From assembly GCA_021292105.1 (NCBI GenBank), contig CM037868.1:1727721-1791720 (forward strand): a stretch of 64,000 nucleotides of DNA. The letters run 5' to 3'. Below are positions 22,135 through 35,684 of this stretch, one piece after another. How positions within the stretch are numbered: the stretch's first letter is position 1; every line of letters starts with the position of its first letter. The notes below the pieces were generated by a model, which saw only the letters and a program-made list of their open reading frames with translations, was not told the DNA's origin and searched no databases. The translations under genes were made by a program, and so were the position numbers. Origin of the DNA: Anadara kagoshimensis. Its lineage: Eukaryota; Mollusca; Bivalvia; Arcoida; Arcidae.

Positions 22135-23515
22135 TTATATTAATTTTGAATACAACATAATTAGAGCACCTAACAATGTAAAATTAACATTTAGAATGGA
22201 AGCATTAGAAAACACTGTGACTGGATTCTTTGCTATTGTGATGATTCTGCTAGTTCTCGTACCATTCTTAGACCTGAAAGAAAAAAAACAAAATACGCTT
22301 GTGCTCAATATTCAATAATATGGCACGTTTGAATTACGCAAGGTCCTTAAAAATTTAATGGTCGTCATTATCATTAAAGGTCCTCAAAATCTTGTATGGT
22401 CGTCATCATTATTGAAGGTCCTCAAAATTTTTATGGTTGTCATCATTATTGAAGGTCCTTAATATTTTTATGGTTGTCATCATTATTGAAGGTCCTCAAA
22501 CATTTCATGGTCGTTATCATTATTGAAGGTTCTCAAAACATTTGATGGTCGTCATCATTGTTGAAGTTCCTCAATTTTTTTTATGGTGGTCATCATTATT
22601 TTTCTAAGGTATGATATAACTATATACAAAGTTGTCAGGTAAACGTCTGTCGCCTTATTTGACGTTAGAGGCCATAAAAACACTCGCAGGTAATTCCTAT
22701 GTTGGTCACGCAACTACTGACTTTCATTCAGTTGCTTTAAAAAAATCTGAATTTAATTTTAGTATAGTTACCTCGGATTAATGTAATATGGAAAAATAAC
22801 GATATGGACTGTTGCGTTTGTTTGTTTTTTTATTAAATGAATGCTTATATTATATACTTTTCTTTAATTTATGTAAAGTGTTAAATTGAATAAAATTCAA
22901 AATAACACGAATAAAACCTGTAGATTGGATACTGATTTTGGCTTTGAAATTATTACTATCACTACATTAGTGTTGCATTCTATCAAACATGTGGTAATAA
23001 ATACAAACATACTTGTCGATTTCTATTGTCCATTAATATCACTAAAGCAATGTAACAATTTAGTAGTCTTGCGTCTCACGTGAACTTTTACAGGGAACAG
23101 AATCTTGTTGCTATAACTGTTCAGCTAGTCACTCTTGGATGGCAAAACATAAAAGTATACAAATTTATAAAAGTAAAATTTACCGTTGTTTTCCGTGCAT
23201 TTATGTAAAGATCTCAAATAGATGATCGAAACGCGAACATTACAATACCAATATGAAAAAACAAACATACCGATCAATGTCCAAAACACATTCCTTAGCA
23301 CAGTAAAAACTTTGAAACGGTTAAATGAGGATAAACACCTCACCAGGTAATTCAGACAGGTTGCTACTTATTCATACCTTGTCCGAATCTGAACAGCTTC
23401 ATATTCATCAAAATAATTTCCATTTACAGATTTCCAGTTTACTCCATTCTCATTACTGTATTCTATCCCTAGACCAGGATAAACGTTGTTTACCATTATT
23501 TTGTTACCGCTCCCT
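22135..23515 (-). pseudogene. orphan terminal exons of a GH20 beta-hexosaminidase
   Basis: Two exons, 23,378-23,515 (138 nt) and 22,135-22,273 (139 nt), match the last two exons of the gene at 44,466-58,344 in length, phase and splice sites. They encode KIMVNNVYPGLGIEYS, then a tail with NGTRTSRIITIAK and a hydrophobic end, and both frames are open. No upstream GH20 exon lies within the next 5 kb in the needed direction, so they were carried along by the segmental duplication and have no body. They may still be near-neutral relics, or serve as alternative 3' exons only if a transcript reached them. Confidence 0.85.
22340..22605. repeat. 38-bp minisatellite, 7 copies
   Basis: Units read AAGGTCCTCAAAATTT then TGGTCGTCATCATTATTG. 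The matching array in copy B (44,665-44,865) has five units. It lies in the hexosaminidase terminal intron. Confidence 0.85.
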
Positions 23516-23855
23516 CTGCTAATACAATACAAGCAAATTCGGTGAATTTGGATCCCCCACCAGTAAATATTTTTTGGATTACCACGTATGTTCAAAGAAC
23601 AATAACTCCATGGAAAATAAGCAAAATAACTCGGGTTAACAATATTCGCATCCCCTATATATGTGGATACTTGCATAGAGTTTCATAAAATAAGTGCCTC
23701 ACAGTTTTGGAGAACGACAGACAAGAATTGCAAAAGGACGGAAACAAGAATTTAATACCCCCTCTTTCTTCAAAAGGCTGGGAATGATAAGGTGAACATA
23801 AATGCTGTAGAGAGAAGGCTCTTTAGACAAAAAAAGTGATTAGAAAAAAGAAACA

Positions 23856-24984
23856 TTTTCACTTTCATTTTCCCTTTTCAGACTCACTTCAAAAATTACG
23901 AATAGTTATTGTTATTTTGCGAGAAGCATCAAACTAATCATGTGCAGCAGGGTTTTAAAGGTTTCAGAATAAAAACTCATTTAAACAGTGGCTCAGTTAT
24001 AGTGGTTAAGGATGGTTAAAATAGTCGAGAAACCATTGAATAATATTGAGTTAAGTAGGAAATCTTCATGGCATAATTCTTGTTTTCGCTTAGGGTCGTC
24101 AGCGGTTTGGTTAACTTACTACAAGTTAAGGATATGTCTTTCATATGGAGTCGTCTCCAGCTATACTTTATCCTTTGTAGTGCGCTCAGGGCAAAATACA
24201 ATGGGAGTTTTTTTAAAGTGTCACGTCTGCTGTGACATCTGTGCAATCCCGAAAAAAACTCATAAATGTCGAGTGTTTCGCGAAAGAACAGTATTTAAAT
24301 GCAGATAATAAAACTTCCAAAAGCATAAAAGGGCTTATACTGAAATCGTCAATAATATTTCAATAATTAAATAAAATGAAAAATAATTACTAAAAATATT
24401 CTGTAAAAGTAAGTAATTTCGTATGTATTTATTTTCGCAGTACGAAAAATTGAGACATATCTATGAAGTTAATTTTTTTAGTTTTTGAAACATGCACGTT
24501 AACGCGACCGCGAAATAAGCGAAAATCAGTCCACCGCGCAAATAAATACGTTCACAGTAGTTAATATAAAACTTAATTTTCAATATTGGTAAAACAATAA
24601 AGACTACTCTATATATGTTTGCTAATAAAATAATGTTTATGACTTTATAAACCCGGAACAAAATTAGTTCATACTTAAATATACCGTAAGAAGACACGCT
24701 TTATCCTTCTTTTATTAGGTGGTTTGGCGAGAGTGAGCTAGTCGTGGTTGTATTGTAGATATAATGCATGTAGTGATTTACCGTCAGGCTGTCTCGCGCG
24801 AAAGCCGGGTTAAACCCTCTGCCGGGTCTCTTGGGATGTTGTTTTTTCTGATGTTTCCACCTTACTATTACAGGCACTATTTCGCCACCGAGTCGATATA
24901 TTACAGACAAATATAAGTACCCCCTTCACACTATACTATCACGGGTTGAAGTAGAGTAAGTAACATGGTTTTTAATTGAATTTT
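23856..24984. other. spacer after copy A, no gene seen
   Basis: Unique-looking AT-rich sequence. Frames at 24,012-24,308 show no family motif. No RNA gene was recognised. Confidence 0.4.
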
Positions 24985-25585
24985 TTGTCGTTTCGAATAG
25001 CCAAAAAATTGATGATTCGACGTTAAACGCCTCATTCGGTATCTTTCCAACTGACACTGTATTTTATTTCGTACCGAACACTTGCAAACAATGTTTATTT
25101 AATTTTTTAAAGAAATCCTGTAAGAATTGAAATAATCAACATTCACCTGTGGTATAGCGTAGTTTCCTGAATATCAACTAAAGAGAGACAACTCTTTAAA
25201 CAAAATAAATAAATAATTTAATAGAGACTGTTGTGAAACTAAGCCGCAATTATACGACAAATAATGATTGATTGGTTGGTTGGTTGAATGTTGCATTTCG
25301 TCGCATCAGCAATTTTTCAGCTATTCGCGACGAAAACTAGTTTATTAATCGCTATGGATGAATCTATGAACAAGTTCATGTATGTATGTGAAATCTGCGT
25401 GAGTTTTATAATCTGCCTTGTATCAGCGCGTACTCAGGGCAACTTTAAGGTGCTAGCTTACCTAGTCAAATTAAACTGACAGCGGGTGAACTAGTCAAGG
25501 CCAATTGCAACGGCAAGAGAAATTCATTTTTCCACATGTGGTCTGAGCGGGACTGGAACTCAAAAAATAGACCACCGCGGTTTCA
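24985..25585 (-). mobile_element. tRNA-derived SINE, family 2, copy on - strand plus tail fragment
   Basis: The main copy is 25,285-25,585: read on the - strand it starts CCGCGGTGG, has a B-box-like GAGTTCCAGTCC, CCACATGTGG, then TGCGTACTCAGGGC in reverse and ends GAATAGC/TGCGACG. A loose tail fragment is at 24,985-25,040. Copies on the + strand lie at 59,690 and 62,330. Confidence 0.65.
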
Positions 25586-25944
25586 AATAAATCGACGCAT
25601 TTGTTATTTATTTCTCTTATGTGATATGAACTATAAACATTTTAATCAGTCATTGTACATGTCTGTCAAAGTTAAACACTCAGCTACATGTAACAAATGC
25701 GCGGTGAATCGATAATTTATCTCGGTGATTCGTTAGATGTACCTCGACAGCTGCCATCTATCTCCCTCTTACTATATGCAAGGTACATGTCTGTAGTTGT
25801 CGATACCTTGGTCACTTTGTGGCTTAAACCGTGCCACGCTTGCCGTGACTGTCTTTCGTTTACCATATCTACGGTCCATATATGTTGTTGATACCGTGGC
25901 TACCCCATGGCCGATGGCCTAAACCGTCCTACGAGTTGAGTTGA

Positions 25945-26232
25945 GTTGAGTAACGGTGTTTAACGTGGCAGTCAAAAATATTTCACTTAAGAACGTTGCA
26001 AGCTATAGGCGAATATACAAATATTTTGCCTGTTTTGTTGAGCTAATGGCATTATACAGCAGAGTTTTATATCGTGAACATCCGAAAGAACTGTGACTTT
26101 TATTTCGTAATGCCGAGTACTTGGCGAAAGAACAGTCACTACCATTTTCAAGTCTTGGGTCAGACCCGGTTGGGATTTGAACCCAGGACCTCCCACTTAC
26201 GGAGCGAACACTTAACGAGCTGAACTACTGCA
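25945..26232 (-). mobile_element. tRNA-derived SINE, family 1
   Basis: On the - strand: tRNA-like head with GGTTCAAATCCC, then CAAGACTTGAAAATGG, GACTGTTCTTTCGCCAAGTA and a tail through CGCCTATAGC. Same family as the insertion before exon 4 of the ankyrin gene. Confidence 0.75.
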
Positions 26233-26239
26233 GTTGTTT

Positions 26240-27630
26240 TGCTGTGTCATAAGTCATCTATTTCCTGAGATATCTTCCAGTCCAGCCATTCGATGTTTTG
26301 TACCATTAATGTGGCACTGACTTATTAATTACACTTGTCTAGTTGTATTTGGGACTTCTAGGATGAAAAATAATCCATCATCAAAATGCGAGGAACTTAG
26401 TTATATAGCAAAACAACGAAACACTTTGGACTGTATTACAGATTTCAATGATAAACATGCGTCGCGGCAACTAATAACTACTGTCAGTGACATCATTAAA
26501 TAGAACAATTCAGTCCGAGTTTTCATTCTTTTTTGTTTCTAATTCAAGTATGCTAGACCTTTGCCGGAACATTGTGGTCGTGGTCGGCGATCCATCCATT
26601 ATCAGGCAAATGTACTAAATTTTAGCGAAAAACTGTTTCTCTAAAGAACATAAGACGTAGTGACGCCATGATTTATGTGGTTGGATTTTGTCTGCTGGAA
26701 ACATAAGCTGACTTCCTGAGATTTATTCCCGCCAAATGTCCCTCGGTATCATTTTATGAATTGTATCTTTGCATACTTTAAAACCCCAAATCCAATTGTT
26801 TCGGTTTTATACAGCGCGACACTTAGTGGTCTTCTAGAAAAAAAAGTCTACAAATTTTGTCATATTAAAGACCGTTTAAGGGTGATATGTTGTGAAATCA
26901 ATGCATAGATTCAATTTTAAAATAGCAAATCTTGCTTTTTCGATCTAAAATCTGACATCAGTAGTAGCGTGATGGAATAAACAGCGTTCGGTGTTTTCCT
27001 GCAATTTCTTTTTAAGCCACATCTCGAAAGAGGAAAAATTTAATAATGTAGGGCAGCAAGATATACTGATGTAACTGTTTGTCTTTTTTTTTTGCTATAA
27101 TAATGGGCATATTTTGAACTGTATTTAGTTTTAAAATTTGTGCTATTGTTCCTCGCCTGGTGCGAGTACATGCTGTCGACTACAGGTTCACCCCGTGTCA
27201 CGCTTATACACGATCTTGCTCTTGGTATCGGCTTTTTCAAGTCTTTAAGACAAGGAAACCAGCAAGACCAGATTAACAACTGGTACATCCGGTGCCAGGA
27301 TAATGTGACGTGGTTGGGGTTACGGTGGGGTGGAAAGGGGAATGCGTATGTTTATCTGCAGTGTGCCCAGCCAATTCTGTGAGATAGGATCTTTAATCGC
27401 CCTGAGGACGCGACGTTGTAAAACAGTCAATAAAACTCGCTCGTACGTCTCACGCATATGCACAAACTTTTGCTTTAATTGACATACTCTTATCGCAGCT
27501 GGACAATTTCTGATGCGCCGTTAAACAACATAGTTTGCTATATTTTTTCTGTGTTAGAATATTAATTGTAAAATAAATATAAAAGATGGAGATGGAGACA
27601 ATAAATATTATTTTTTCAATATTAACACGT
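26240..27630. other. spacer, no gene seen
   Basis: A short block at 26,500-26,600 (AATTCAGTCCGAGTTTTCATT ... ATTGTGGTCGTGGTCGG) is also found near 62,065-62,180, so it is a dispersed repeat. Nothing else is recognised. Confidence 0.4.
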
Positions 27631-27639
27631 TTGATTGTC

Positions 27640-28944
27640 ATAAAGGGAGATAATCTTTTATTAGAAAATCACCATTACTATAAATATCAATTTATTGCGC
27701 AGTACTTAAATTTAGTTTTAGAGACGCGACCTCTATAAGCAGTATGCTTCCATTCAAGACATATTCAGTAAGTCTTTATAGTACTGGATTGTGTTAACAT
27801 GGATAGCTTTTATACCTTTGATAAAATACTAAAAACTTAAATTTCTACGTTAAGAATGCGTACAAGTCCAACAAAGGACTTTCAACATGGCGGATTTTTT
27901 ACAAATATTTTAAAATAAACGTCACAGATATTTGATACACCATGAGGTTAGTACATATACACTGTTATTTCATTGTTTTTGGTATAGTAGGGTTTATTCT
28001 AAAATTCTGAGTGTGAGTATTATATGCATTAATACGTTGATTGGTGCAATTCTGAAAAAATGATCAACTGTACAGAGGTTGCTGCGTGATGTTGATCGCA
28101 GAAGTTTTAAAGGGCGTTTCTAAAGCTTTGTAGAAAAAAAAGAAGTAAAAAATCTGATTTTTTTTGCTAAGTTTGTGCCAGATATCGCGATAAACTCGAT
28201 AAAAGATAAGCATTTCATAGTTTTGTCTCCAAGCAGCTAAATACAGTCATAATACTGTTTTAACCTTGTTGTACCTCTGTTCATATATTTTCAACTCTAA
28301 TCAAAAATAAATATTGCATTCTAATTTATGCTATGAATCGCGATAAAATCAATGGAAGGGACATGATAAATAGTTTTGTGTTTTGTTTAAAAGCAGCTAA
28401 ATGCAGACATATCACCGTCTCAACTTTTAACCTCTTATATTTGTATTTTTATATCTTATTAAAAATAAATATTTCTTTAATAAAGGCAACACATCTTCTT
28501 GAAAATAAATTTAAAGATTATAAAAGGTAAATAAATGAGAAAAATCGGAAATGCTGCTGACGGGAATCGAACGGTTCACCCTTATGTCTCTGGTGAATAA
28601 ATGTGTCTAAGCTAAGCATCAGTAAATTTAATTTGGTTTGTCAGGTTTTATTATTTTTTTTTTGCTTTTGCGATTGTATTGTGATTCAAACATGGACTTT
28701 CTCGTCTGGCTTTGATTGTTCACATTATTTAAATCAATATTTCTATAACCCGTTGAATTGAAGAAAAGGGAGATAAAATTTTCGATTGAAAATCTAGCAG
28801 TACTTAAATCAAACATCTATAAGCCTTATGCTTACACATTTGACATATTCAGTAAGTCTTTATAATACTTCATTGTTGTAACAGGGACAGATTTTATATC
28901 TTTGATCCAATACGTTAAATCTATTGATAAAAACAATTTCTTTA
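27640..28944 (+). repeat. extra partial copies of the 5' flank of the duplicated gene
   Basis: 27,640-28,500 resembles 1-395 and then 8,190-8,530, including GGACTTTCAACATGGCGG, GTCACAGATATTTGATAC and ATATCGCGATAAA. 28,670-28,944 repeats the 1-300 type and runs into copy B. This gives a third, gene-less copy of the upstream sequence. Confidence 0.65.
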
Positions 28945-31900
28945 TAATAACCGTCACAGATACTTGATACACTGTTTCATCAATGTTTTGGTATAGTAGG
29001 ATTTATTTTAAAACTTTGATTGTTTAAATTGAGCTTTACTTGAAGTTTGTAAATTCATCTAATTTGTGAAAGAATATTAGACAAAAATACAACAAACACT
29101 TGTCACGTGACGACCTCGCTCGATAATCTATACAAATTCGTGAGAAATCTATGTACTCATTGTTTGCGCAAAATGGGCAGCATATTACGATAAAAAAGAC
29201 AAAAGGTAAATAACAAATAGTTTTGTCTTCAAGAGTTAAAACAGTCATATTACAGTTCTAATCAAACACAAACATACCAACTCATGTCCGAATCACAATC
29301 CAGATGCAAAGTAAAAATATGAGTCGTTGATAAACTTTATGATACAGGTAAACAAAATTAACCTGTTCGCTTGAACTGTCATAAGGAATATTCATATAAA
29401 AGGATATAGATAAACAACTTTGACTGTCCTTTTTACCTTTCATTAGGAATATTCATGAAGGAGGGTCCACTAAATAAATAGAGAGTGTTCGGATTCACAG
29501 TTAACATATATACATATTGTCTATGATTAGTGTTCACATCTGGTAGACGATATATACACATATTACTTAAATTTATCTGTCCATAATAAATATTTAAATC
29601 AAAGGTCAAGTGGACAGGTCAATGTTGTTTACCTATACATACAATACATGGGAAGTGCTAGGATTCGAAAGTAAATTTTGTATACAGACAAGGCCCATGA
29701 ATGTTGTTCTCATTGAGACCGCTCTGTAGATCTACACACAGTACAATTGTATAGATACATTATATTAATTTGTCCATGCATGGTATAGGAAAACATCATT
29801 GACCTGTCCACTAGACCTTTTATTTTGATATTTGTCATTGTTATTAATATGAAATTAACACGTATGATCCCTATACATAAATGCGCTGGGTCTTAAAATG
29901 TTTGATTTTAATGATGGTGAGAGAGTTTGGGAACTAGATAAATAAGGCTTTACACAATACACACAGCATGTTTTTTATCAATTTCATAACAAAATTAATT
30001 ATATTTTTAAGGATCATTGTTATGCAATATATAACGATTTCATTGTATAGATTGGCTGATACACCCATTTTGTATGACATAACAGCAAAATGAGTTGCCC
30101 AGTTACTACTGAGGTTACAAGTAGCAACACAACTTCAATTATAAAAATTTCTGGAATAAATTCAGTCTTGATTACAACAGTACAAACAATATCAGCGTCA
30201 TACCCGGTGCAGCAAACAGTCTCAACTACAGCTACTGTCGTTACTGCAACAACACAAACAGTATCGTCATTGTCGTCATGCGGACAACAAACAGCTTTAA
30301 ACGCTTCTACCATCGTTACAGCAACAACACAAATAGTATCATCAGCAGCAGCACCCGGACAGCAAACTACTGGTACAAACCTTACAGCAATAGCACAAAT
30401 AATGTCACCAACGTCATCATCTGTGCAGCAAACAGTGTCACCTTCAACTACAGGCGGTACTACAACAACACAAACTGTCTCACATGCGTCATCATCTGGG
30501 CAGCAAACAGTGTCAACTTCAATTGCAAGCGGTACTACAACAACACAAACTGTCTTACCAGGGTCATCATCTGGACAGCAAACAGTGTCACCTGCAGCTA
30601 CAAGCGTAACAGCAGCAACACAAACAGCTATGGCTTCAAGAATCGATGTTACTCCAGAGGAGACAAATTTCTTAAGATTTACCCCCTTGTGTTGAAGATC
30701 GGACCACGTGCTGTAAGACATTTGTTTGATCTGCACAATGATCCACACCACCTAAATGAAATAATTTCTGATCTTCGACAAAAATTGGAGAATCTTCTGA
30801 ATAACAAAATCATTAACAAAGATTACTGGAGCGTTCTTTTTCCAGAAAACAGTAAGATGCCTTTATTTTATTTTTATTAAAATATCTGAATATTAATCAT
30901 GTCAGTCGTATAAATTGTTTTATTTTATTACTCGATTTCCATCGATATCATATTACTGTCTATAAAGGTTTGAACATGCATATATTGCGATTGAATTTTT
31001 ATTTTAATTTTTTGTTAACATTTTAATAATATTTCAACACAGAAAAGAGATACCTAAGTGGAAAAAATATGTTTTCTTTTAAATCAGTATATGTCAGTGT
31101 GTGCATACCATACATTTTGCCATCTTTTCAATGTACAATATTCCATGTACAAAATAGCCTGTATGCACAGTAGAGCACGTGATTCTAGTAGTATTACTTA
31201 TGATATCATCGCATGCAGTATATAAAATAGTACTCACTTAAGCTTTTAGGTCAAACGTTTTTAAAAACGAATTTTTTGAAGTTTAGTTTTTTTTTTACTT
31301 TATTTCTTATTTGAATTTAGATTTAAATTAAAATGATATGCTCCGAAAAGCATGAAAAAATTGAAATGTGATTTAAATAAACAGTTATGTTAATTTATGT
31401 ATCTGGATATTGTTTTAGAAACTTTTTTTGAACAGGTGTATTTTTTACCTTTCAGGGCATGCGTCTTCTAAAAAGTTTGATCTCACCTTGATGATAGCAT
31501 TCCTTCGTGATATAACTGGTTTGAAGTCTCCGAAATCTGGATGGTACAGACTGCCAGATACTAATGATCGCAGTGTTGAGGCTGATTTAGTAAGAATAAA
31601 ATATTACAGAAACGAAGTTGCACATGCTGTATCCTGTTCTGTAAATACACATGATTTCAACATAAGTTGGACTGACCTTAGTGAGGTATATATTATAATT
31701 ATTTTTTCATTTAATTTGCAGTACATACGTAGTTCTGCATGCTCAGATTCGGCTAAAATGATGTATTTAATATATATAACCGACCGCACATACCCAGTCG
31801 GAAAAGTCGTATTACCGGTTTAATATCGATATCAGACCGGCCATTTCAAACATGTAGATATTTTCACTAAATCATTTTGAAAATTCTCACACGGCATATT

Positions 31901-32334
31901 TTGACCTTAGCTTTAAAAGGAAAACTATTTGAATGCCGTTGATTGAAGTATTTGAAGAAATGCATTTTTCATATACAGTAATTGGTGTTATTTTTTTATC
32001 ATAGGTGTAATGTATTTTTTGTTTTAAATGGTGAAAATTTAAGTATAAGATAAACGGAATAAAACATGCTGAAATCTATTTTATATGCTAAAGCCCTCGC
32101 TCTGATATTGAGCTCTCGGTCTGATATATAATAATAATAAATATAATGTTTTTTTTTGTAGGTTATTATACATTTAGGTGGAGAGAGGTTTAAATCAGAA
32201 ACCTCGGCGATGTTGTGTGCAGCTTTAGATGCGTCATATCAGGATCTTTACAGAGAACTCAAGGCTATGAAGGAAGACATCATTCCATCGAATATAAAAT
32301 GTATGTATTATGTAGGCTTTATCAGATTTTATAA

Positions 32335-32505
32335 TACAGTCAAACCTATCTATAAAGGTTATCCAAGGGAACCAGTAAATGTAGTCCTTATGGGCAGATG
32401 GCCTCTATATACAGGTTTAAATAATATGAATAAAAAATAATTTGGATACAATTATTTTGGCCTTTATAAGCAGGTGGCCCTTATATATAGGTGGCATGTT
32501 GGAAA
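32335..32505 (+). mobile_element. MITE just after exon 3 (copy B)
   Basis: Starts TACAGTCAAACCTATCTATAAAG, 35 bp after the splice donor; contains CCAAGGGAACCAGTAAATG and a decayed right terminus near GGCATGTTGGAAAGG. Same family as 50,260-50,438. Confidence 0.65.
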
Positions 32506-32509
32506 GGTA

Positions 32510-34960
32510 TAACCCTTAACTTTCAAGTCCCCTTTATATAACATTTGAAAAACAGCAATTTTGACAGTATTATTACATGTACTTAATTTTTTGTGAACTT
32601 ATTTATCGAACGACCTCTATATAGAACGATATTCAAATGACATAATTATAAACGCATAAATTTAGCATAAATAAAGTGAACATCGAGTGATGAAAATAAA
32701 AAACAAATGAAAATATTTAGGGACAATTCAATTGATTGAAATTGATTAAATAAAAAGAAAATACCGGGGAAGGGTTTTAAATCTTAATTCTATGTGATTA
32801 CCAAGCACTTTAAAAAACAAATGTACCAGATACAATTGATTCTAAACTGATGATACTAAAATATCAAAAAATTAGGCAAAAATTGATTTTTGTGAGTGTA
32901 TTTAAAGATTACTTATTTTTTGTGCAATGTCTATGTTCTACTTATTTATAATAACATATTTACATTCATATGTTTGATAGTATTAAACTCTGTTTGAGAC
33001 CAAATTAAGTTATACGACTATAATTATATTTGCTAATTTGACGTCACTTGATTGGCAGTTCCAGCAATTGGAATTGCATACTGTACACAACAGTGTTTTA
33101 AATTTATTATAGGATTCAAAAACGACAATTAGATTTTCAAAAATTGTTAAATGTAAATATAACCATTGAACTGTCTTGAAATAGCGTTTATAGTTCCATA
33201 ACTTCCATTGCCGTGCAAAGCCAACTAATCATAACGCGCTAGCGCTAGCGCGTATTATACAGTTTGCTTTGCACGACAAAGGAAGTTAAAGCACTATAGA
33301 TGCCAATTGTAGACAGTTCAATGTTAAAATTTGCTTTGTTTTCAATGTCTGATAACATTTCTTCTAACTGATTAAAAGTTTTGTGTCTGAAAAATTATAA
33401 AGGGAGATAAATGTAGCTCTGTCAAATGTTCAACCCCTCGGGTGAGATTTCAATATCCTACATTAATACTCATAATGGATTCTTTTTCATCCATTTTGAT
33501 GCTAATACTTAGCTTCTAATTCGATTTACATAGACATTGACGCAATAATTGTACAATTTAACTTTGTTATTCAACATTCTACTTTTAAAATATCACCATC
33601 TTTAGAAAAATGCACCTGATTTTGGTTTTTACAATGAGTATAAATAAACTTAAAAACAAAGTTATTCATTGTTAACTCCCTTAATAAATATTTGAAACGC
33701 ACTCAATTTTCTAAAGTTAAAACTTGGATTTTTCCGCAAAATAACTCCATGTTCCCAACATGATAACGTCTAGCAATAGTTCTTTATTTATGACATCTCC
33801 GTTGGTATTTCCAGCACTAATTTGCGCGCGCGACTCATACAGATAGAAATATTCACCATGGGTATTTTCAATGTAATATGTCTATATTACATGACTTGTC
33901 ATAGGAGATTACAGGGTCTTTCGTTATTTTGTGGAGCTAAATTGACATAGGTTTGGTATAGTCTTATGTCACATGTAAGTTACGATTATAATTATTATGA
34001 ATCATGACTAGATTTGTTAAGGCTAAAAACTGCATTTACTGAGTTTCATATCTTCTGGTTAAGGCAAATAATTACATTAAATTTTATTGTTTTGACTACT
34101 TGCTAAAATAACTTAAGATATTTGTGCCATTTTGGCGGTATACTTTATACATTAATTGTCTTTGAGTGAGGGAGATATGAACAAACAAAGGCAATAAATT
34201 GTTTATAATGCCCAAAAGATAGCCATGGTAATATGAATGACAGGAAGAAAGGGAAATATTTTAAAAAAGACCGTCTGAAAACACCAGTCCTTATCGGATT
34301 CATTTCTTTTTCTCCTATATAACTCATCGGAGGAAAACGCTAGAACGTCATGACCGATTCTCTATCAATGACGTCATATCATTGTGACGTCATGGTGTGT
34401 TCCGAAAGGAATACACGATGTTTTCTCAACCCTGATCACATGATCCAACGATCCAATCAAATTACAGATGTTATCGTATTTATCCTAATGTGCTATTTGG
34501 TGTTGTTTTATAGGAAGATTATTAGGTTTATTTAGCTGGCCCGATATAAAACAATGTGAGCGTTTGGTTTCACAATTTTTATTTAAGCACTGCTACTGAG
34601 AAATTATATTTGGAAACAGGCGTGTTGTGCTGGAAAAGTAACACTGGTGTATAACATGCAATTTGGAATACCATAGCTTATGTATTCGAATGAGTCAAAA
34701 TCATAATCCGTGTTGTTTTTACATCTGTGGCTATGTCATTGTTTAAGTTATTTCTGAAAAATATGGATTCATATTGGATATTGAGTTTGGGAACCATCGT
34801 TGAAGGTGAGGATCATGATTGTATGATCTCGTATATAAAACTAGTTTAAGACTGAGTATTTAATCAGTTTTGATATTTTCTTGAAGTGTCCAAATCGAGG
34901 TCAAGGCAAAAAAGGCCATGTCAATTTTTGTGTTTTTGTCATTATGTAATTTAAAAAAAC
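32510..34960. other. intron 3 sequence present only in copy B
   Basis: About 2.4 kb with no counterpart in copy A. No coding motif is seen; it holds the large palindrome at 33,164-33,323. It was either inserted in B or deleted from A together with the 3' half of the MITE; the latter fits the truncated MITE in A. Confidence 0.5.
33164..33323. repeat. 160-bp imperfect palindrome with a perfect 20-bp core
   Basis: The core at 33,234-33,253 is its own reverse complement (ACGCGCTAGC then its mirror). Paired blocks outwards: GTGCAAAG/CTTTGCAC, AACTTCC/GGAAGTT, TATAGT/ACTATA, TTGAACTGTCT/AGACAGTTCAA. Confidence 0.8.
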
Positions 34961-34964
34961 CAAA

Positions 34965-35240
34965 ACATACTAATCCATGTTCGAATCTCAATCCAAAAGC
35001 AAAGTAGAAACTTTTGAAACTGACAAGTTAGGTTAGACACGTGGATTTCCACCAGGGAAGTGAGGTCGGGTGCTCTGGAATTGTAAGCACTTCCTGTTTA
35101 CCTAGCTACATCCGCCACATGTGTAATTAAAATTATGTTAAAGGAACATTGAACTATGGAACGTCAAATATATCCAAGGCAATACTGGGCACAGAGACAT
35201 CAAACTTATCAACATTACTGTGATGACGGCCATAAAACTT
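34965..35240 (+). repeat. dispersed repeat R1 (copy B, intron 3)
   Basis: AACATACTAATCCATGTTCG, CACGTGGATTTCCACCAGGG, CCTAGCTACATCCGCCAC and GGGCACAGAGACATC: a fuller version of the sequence at 12,580-12,800. Confidence 0.65.
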
Positions 35241-35684
35241 TTTGAATATATTTTGAATTTTTGGGTATCTTTTTAACATCTTAGTTGAACAATCTAACAA
35301 TTTTGCTTTCATAATTTTAGTCTAAGTACTACTGATGGTAAATTGTATTCCGAAACAACTCTTTAGTGCTGTAAAATTAACACTTGTATATTATGTAATT
35401 AGCTCAAACGGCTGATTTTCGTCTGATCTTATGAAACAAGTAAGGCCTGCATCTATCAGTCTGTAAACGTTAATAGTTCGTAATTCGCTCGACTTAATAG
35501 CAACAATTCAGCAGCAAATATACTAATCCATGTCCAAATCACAATCTCAAAGCATTTATAAAACCGACAACTAAGTTGAAGCCCCGAGCATTGGTTTTCT
35601 TGAAAAATACGAGGTTCAGCTCGAACATATCTTGCTTGCTCTATACCACTGCAAAACACTGAGAAAGCCTTCAGCTGGTAATGT

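Larger units (their letters stand above)
8190..23855 (+). repeat. segmental duplication, copy A
   Basis: Collinear with 28,945-49,795 in the same orientation. Left edge: GTCACGGATACTTGAAACGC (about 8200) against the similar sequence near 28,948. Right edge: similarity fades after GATTAGAAAAAAGAAAC (about 23,855) against about 49,795. It carries the whole + strand HEPN-STAND-ankyrin gene with 1 kb of 5' flank and the two terminal exons of the - strand hexosaminidase. A-only blocks include 17,109-17,541 and about 18,759-20,625. Confidence 0.9.

Noticed and set aside
22340-22605. CRISPR-like regular repeats
   Set aside because: Units are directly adjacent with no unique spacers, and the context is animal DNA: a minisatellite.
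27040-27382. Overlapping 80-82-aa frames on both strands
   Set aside because: No domain, no splice context and no repeat in the duplicates.
30020-30751. 243-aa open frame on the - strand, Val/Cys/Asp-rich
   Set aside because: It is the complement of the Ser/Thr-coding repeat in exon 1 of copy B; its regular composition comes from the repeat.
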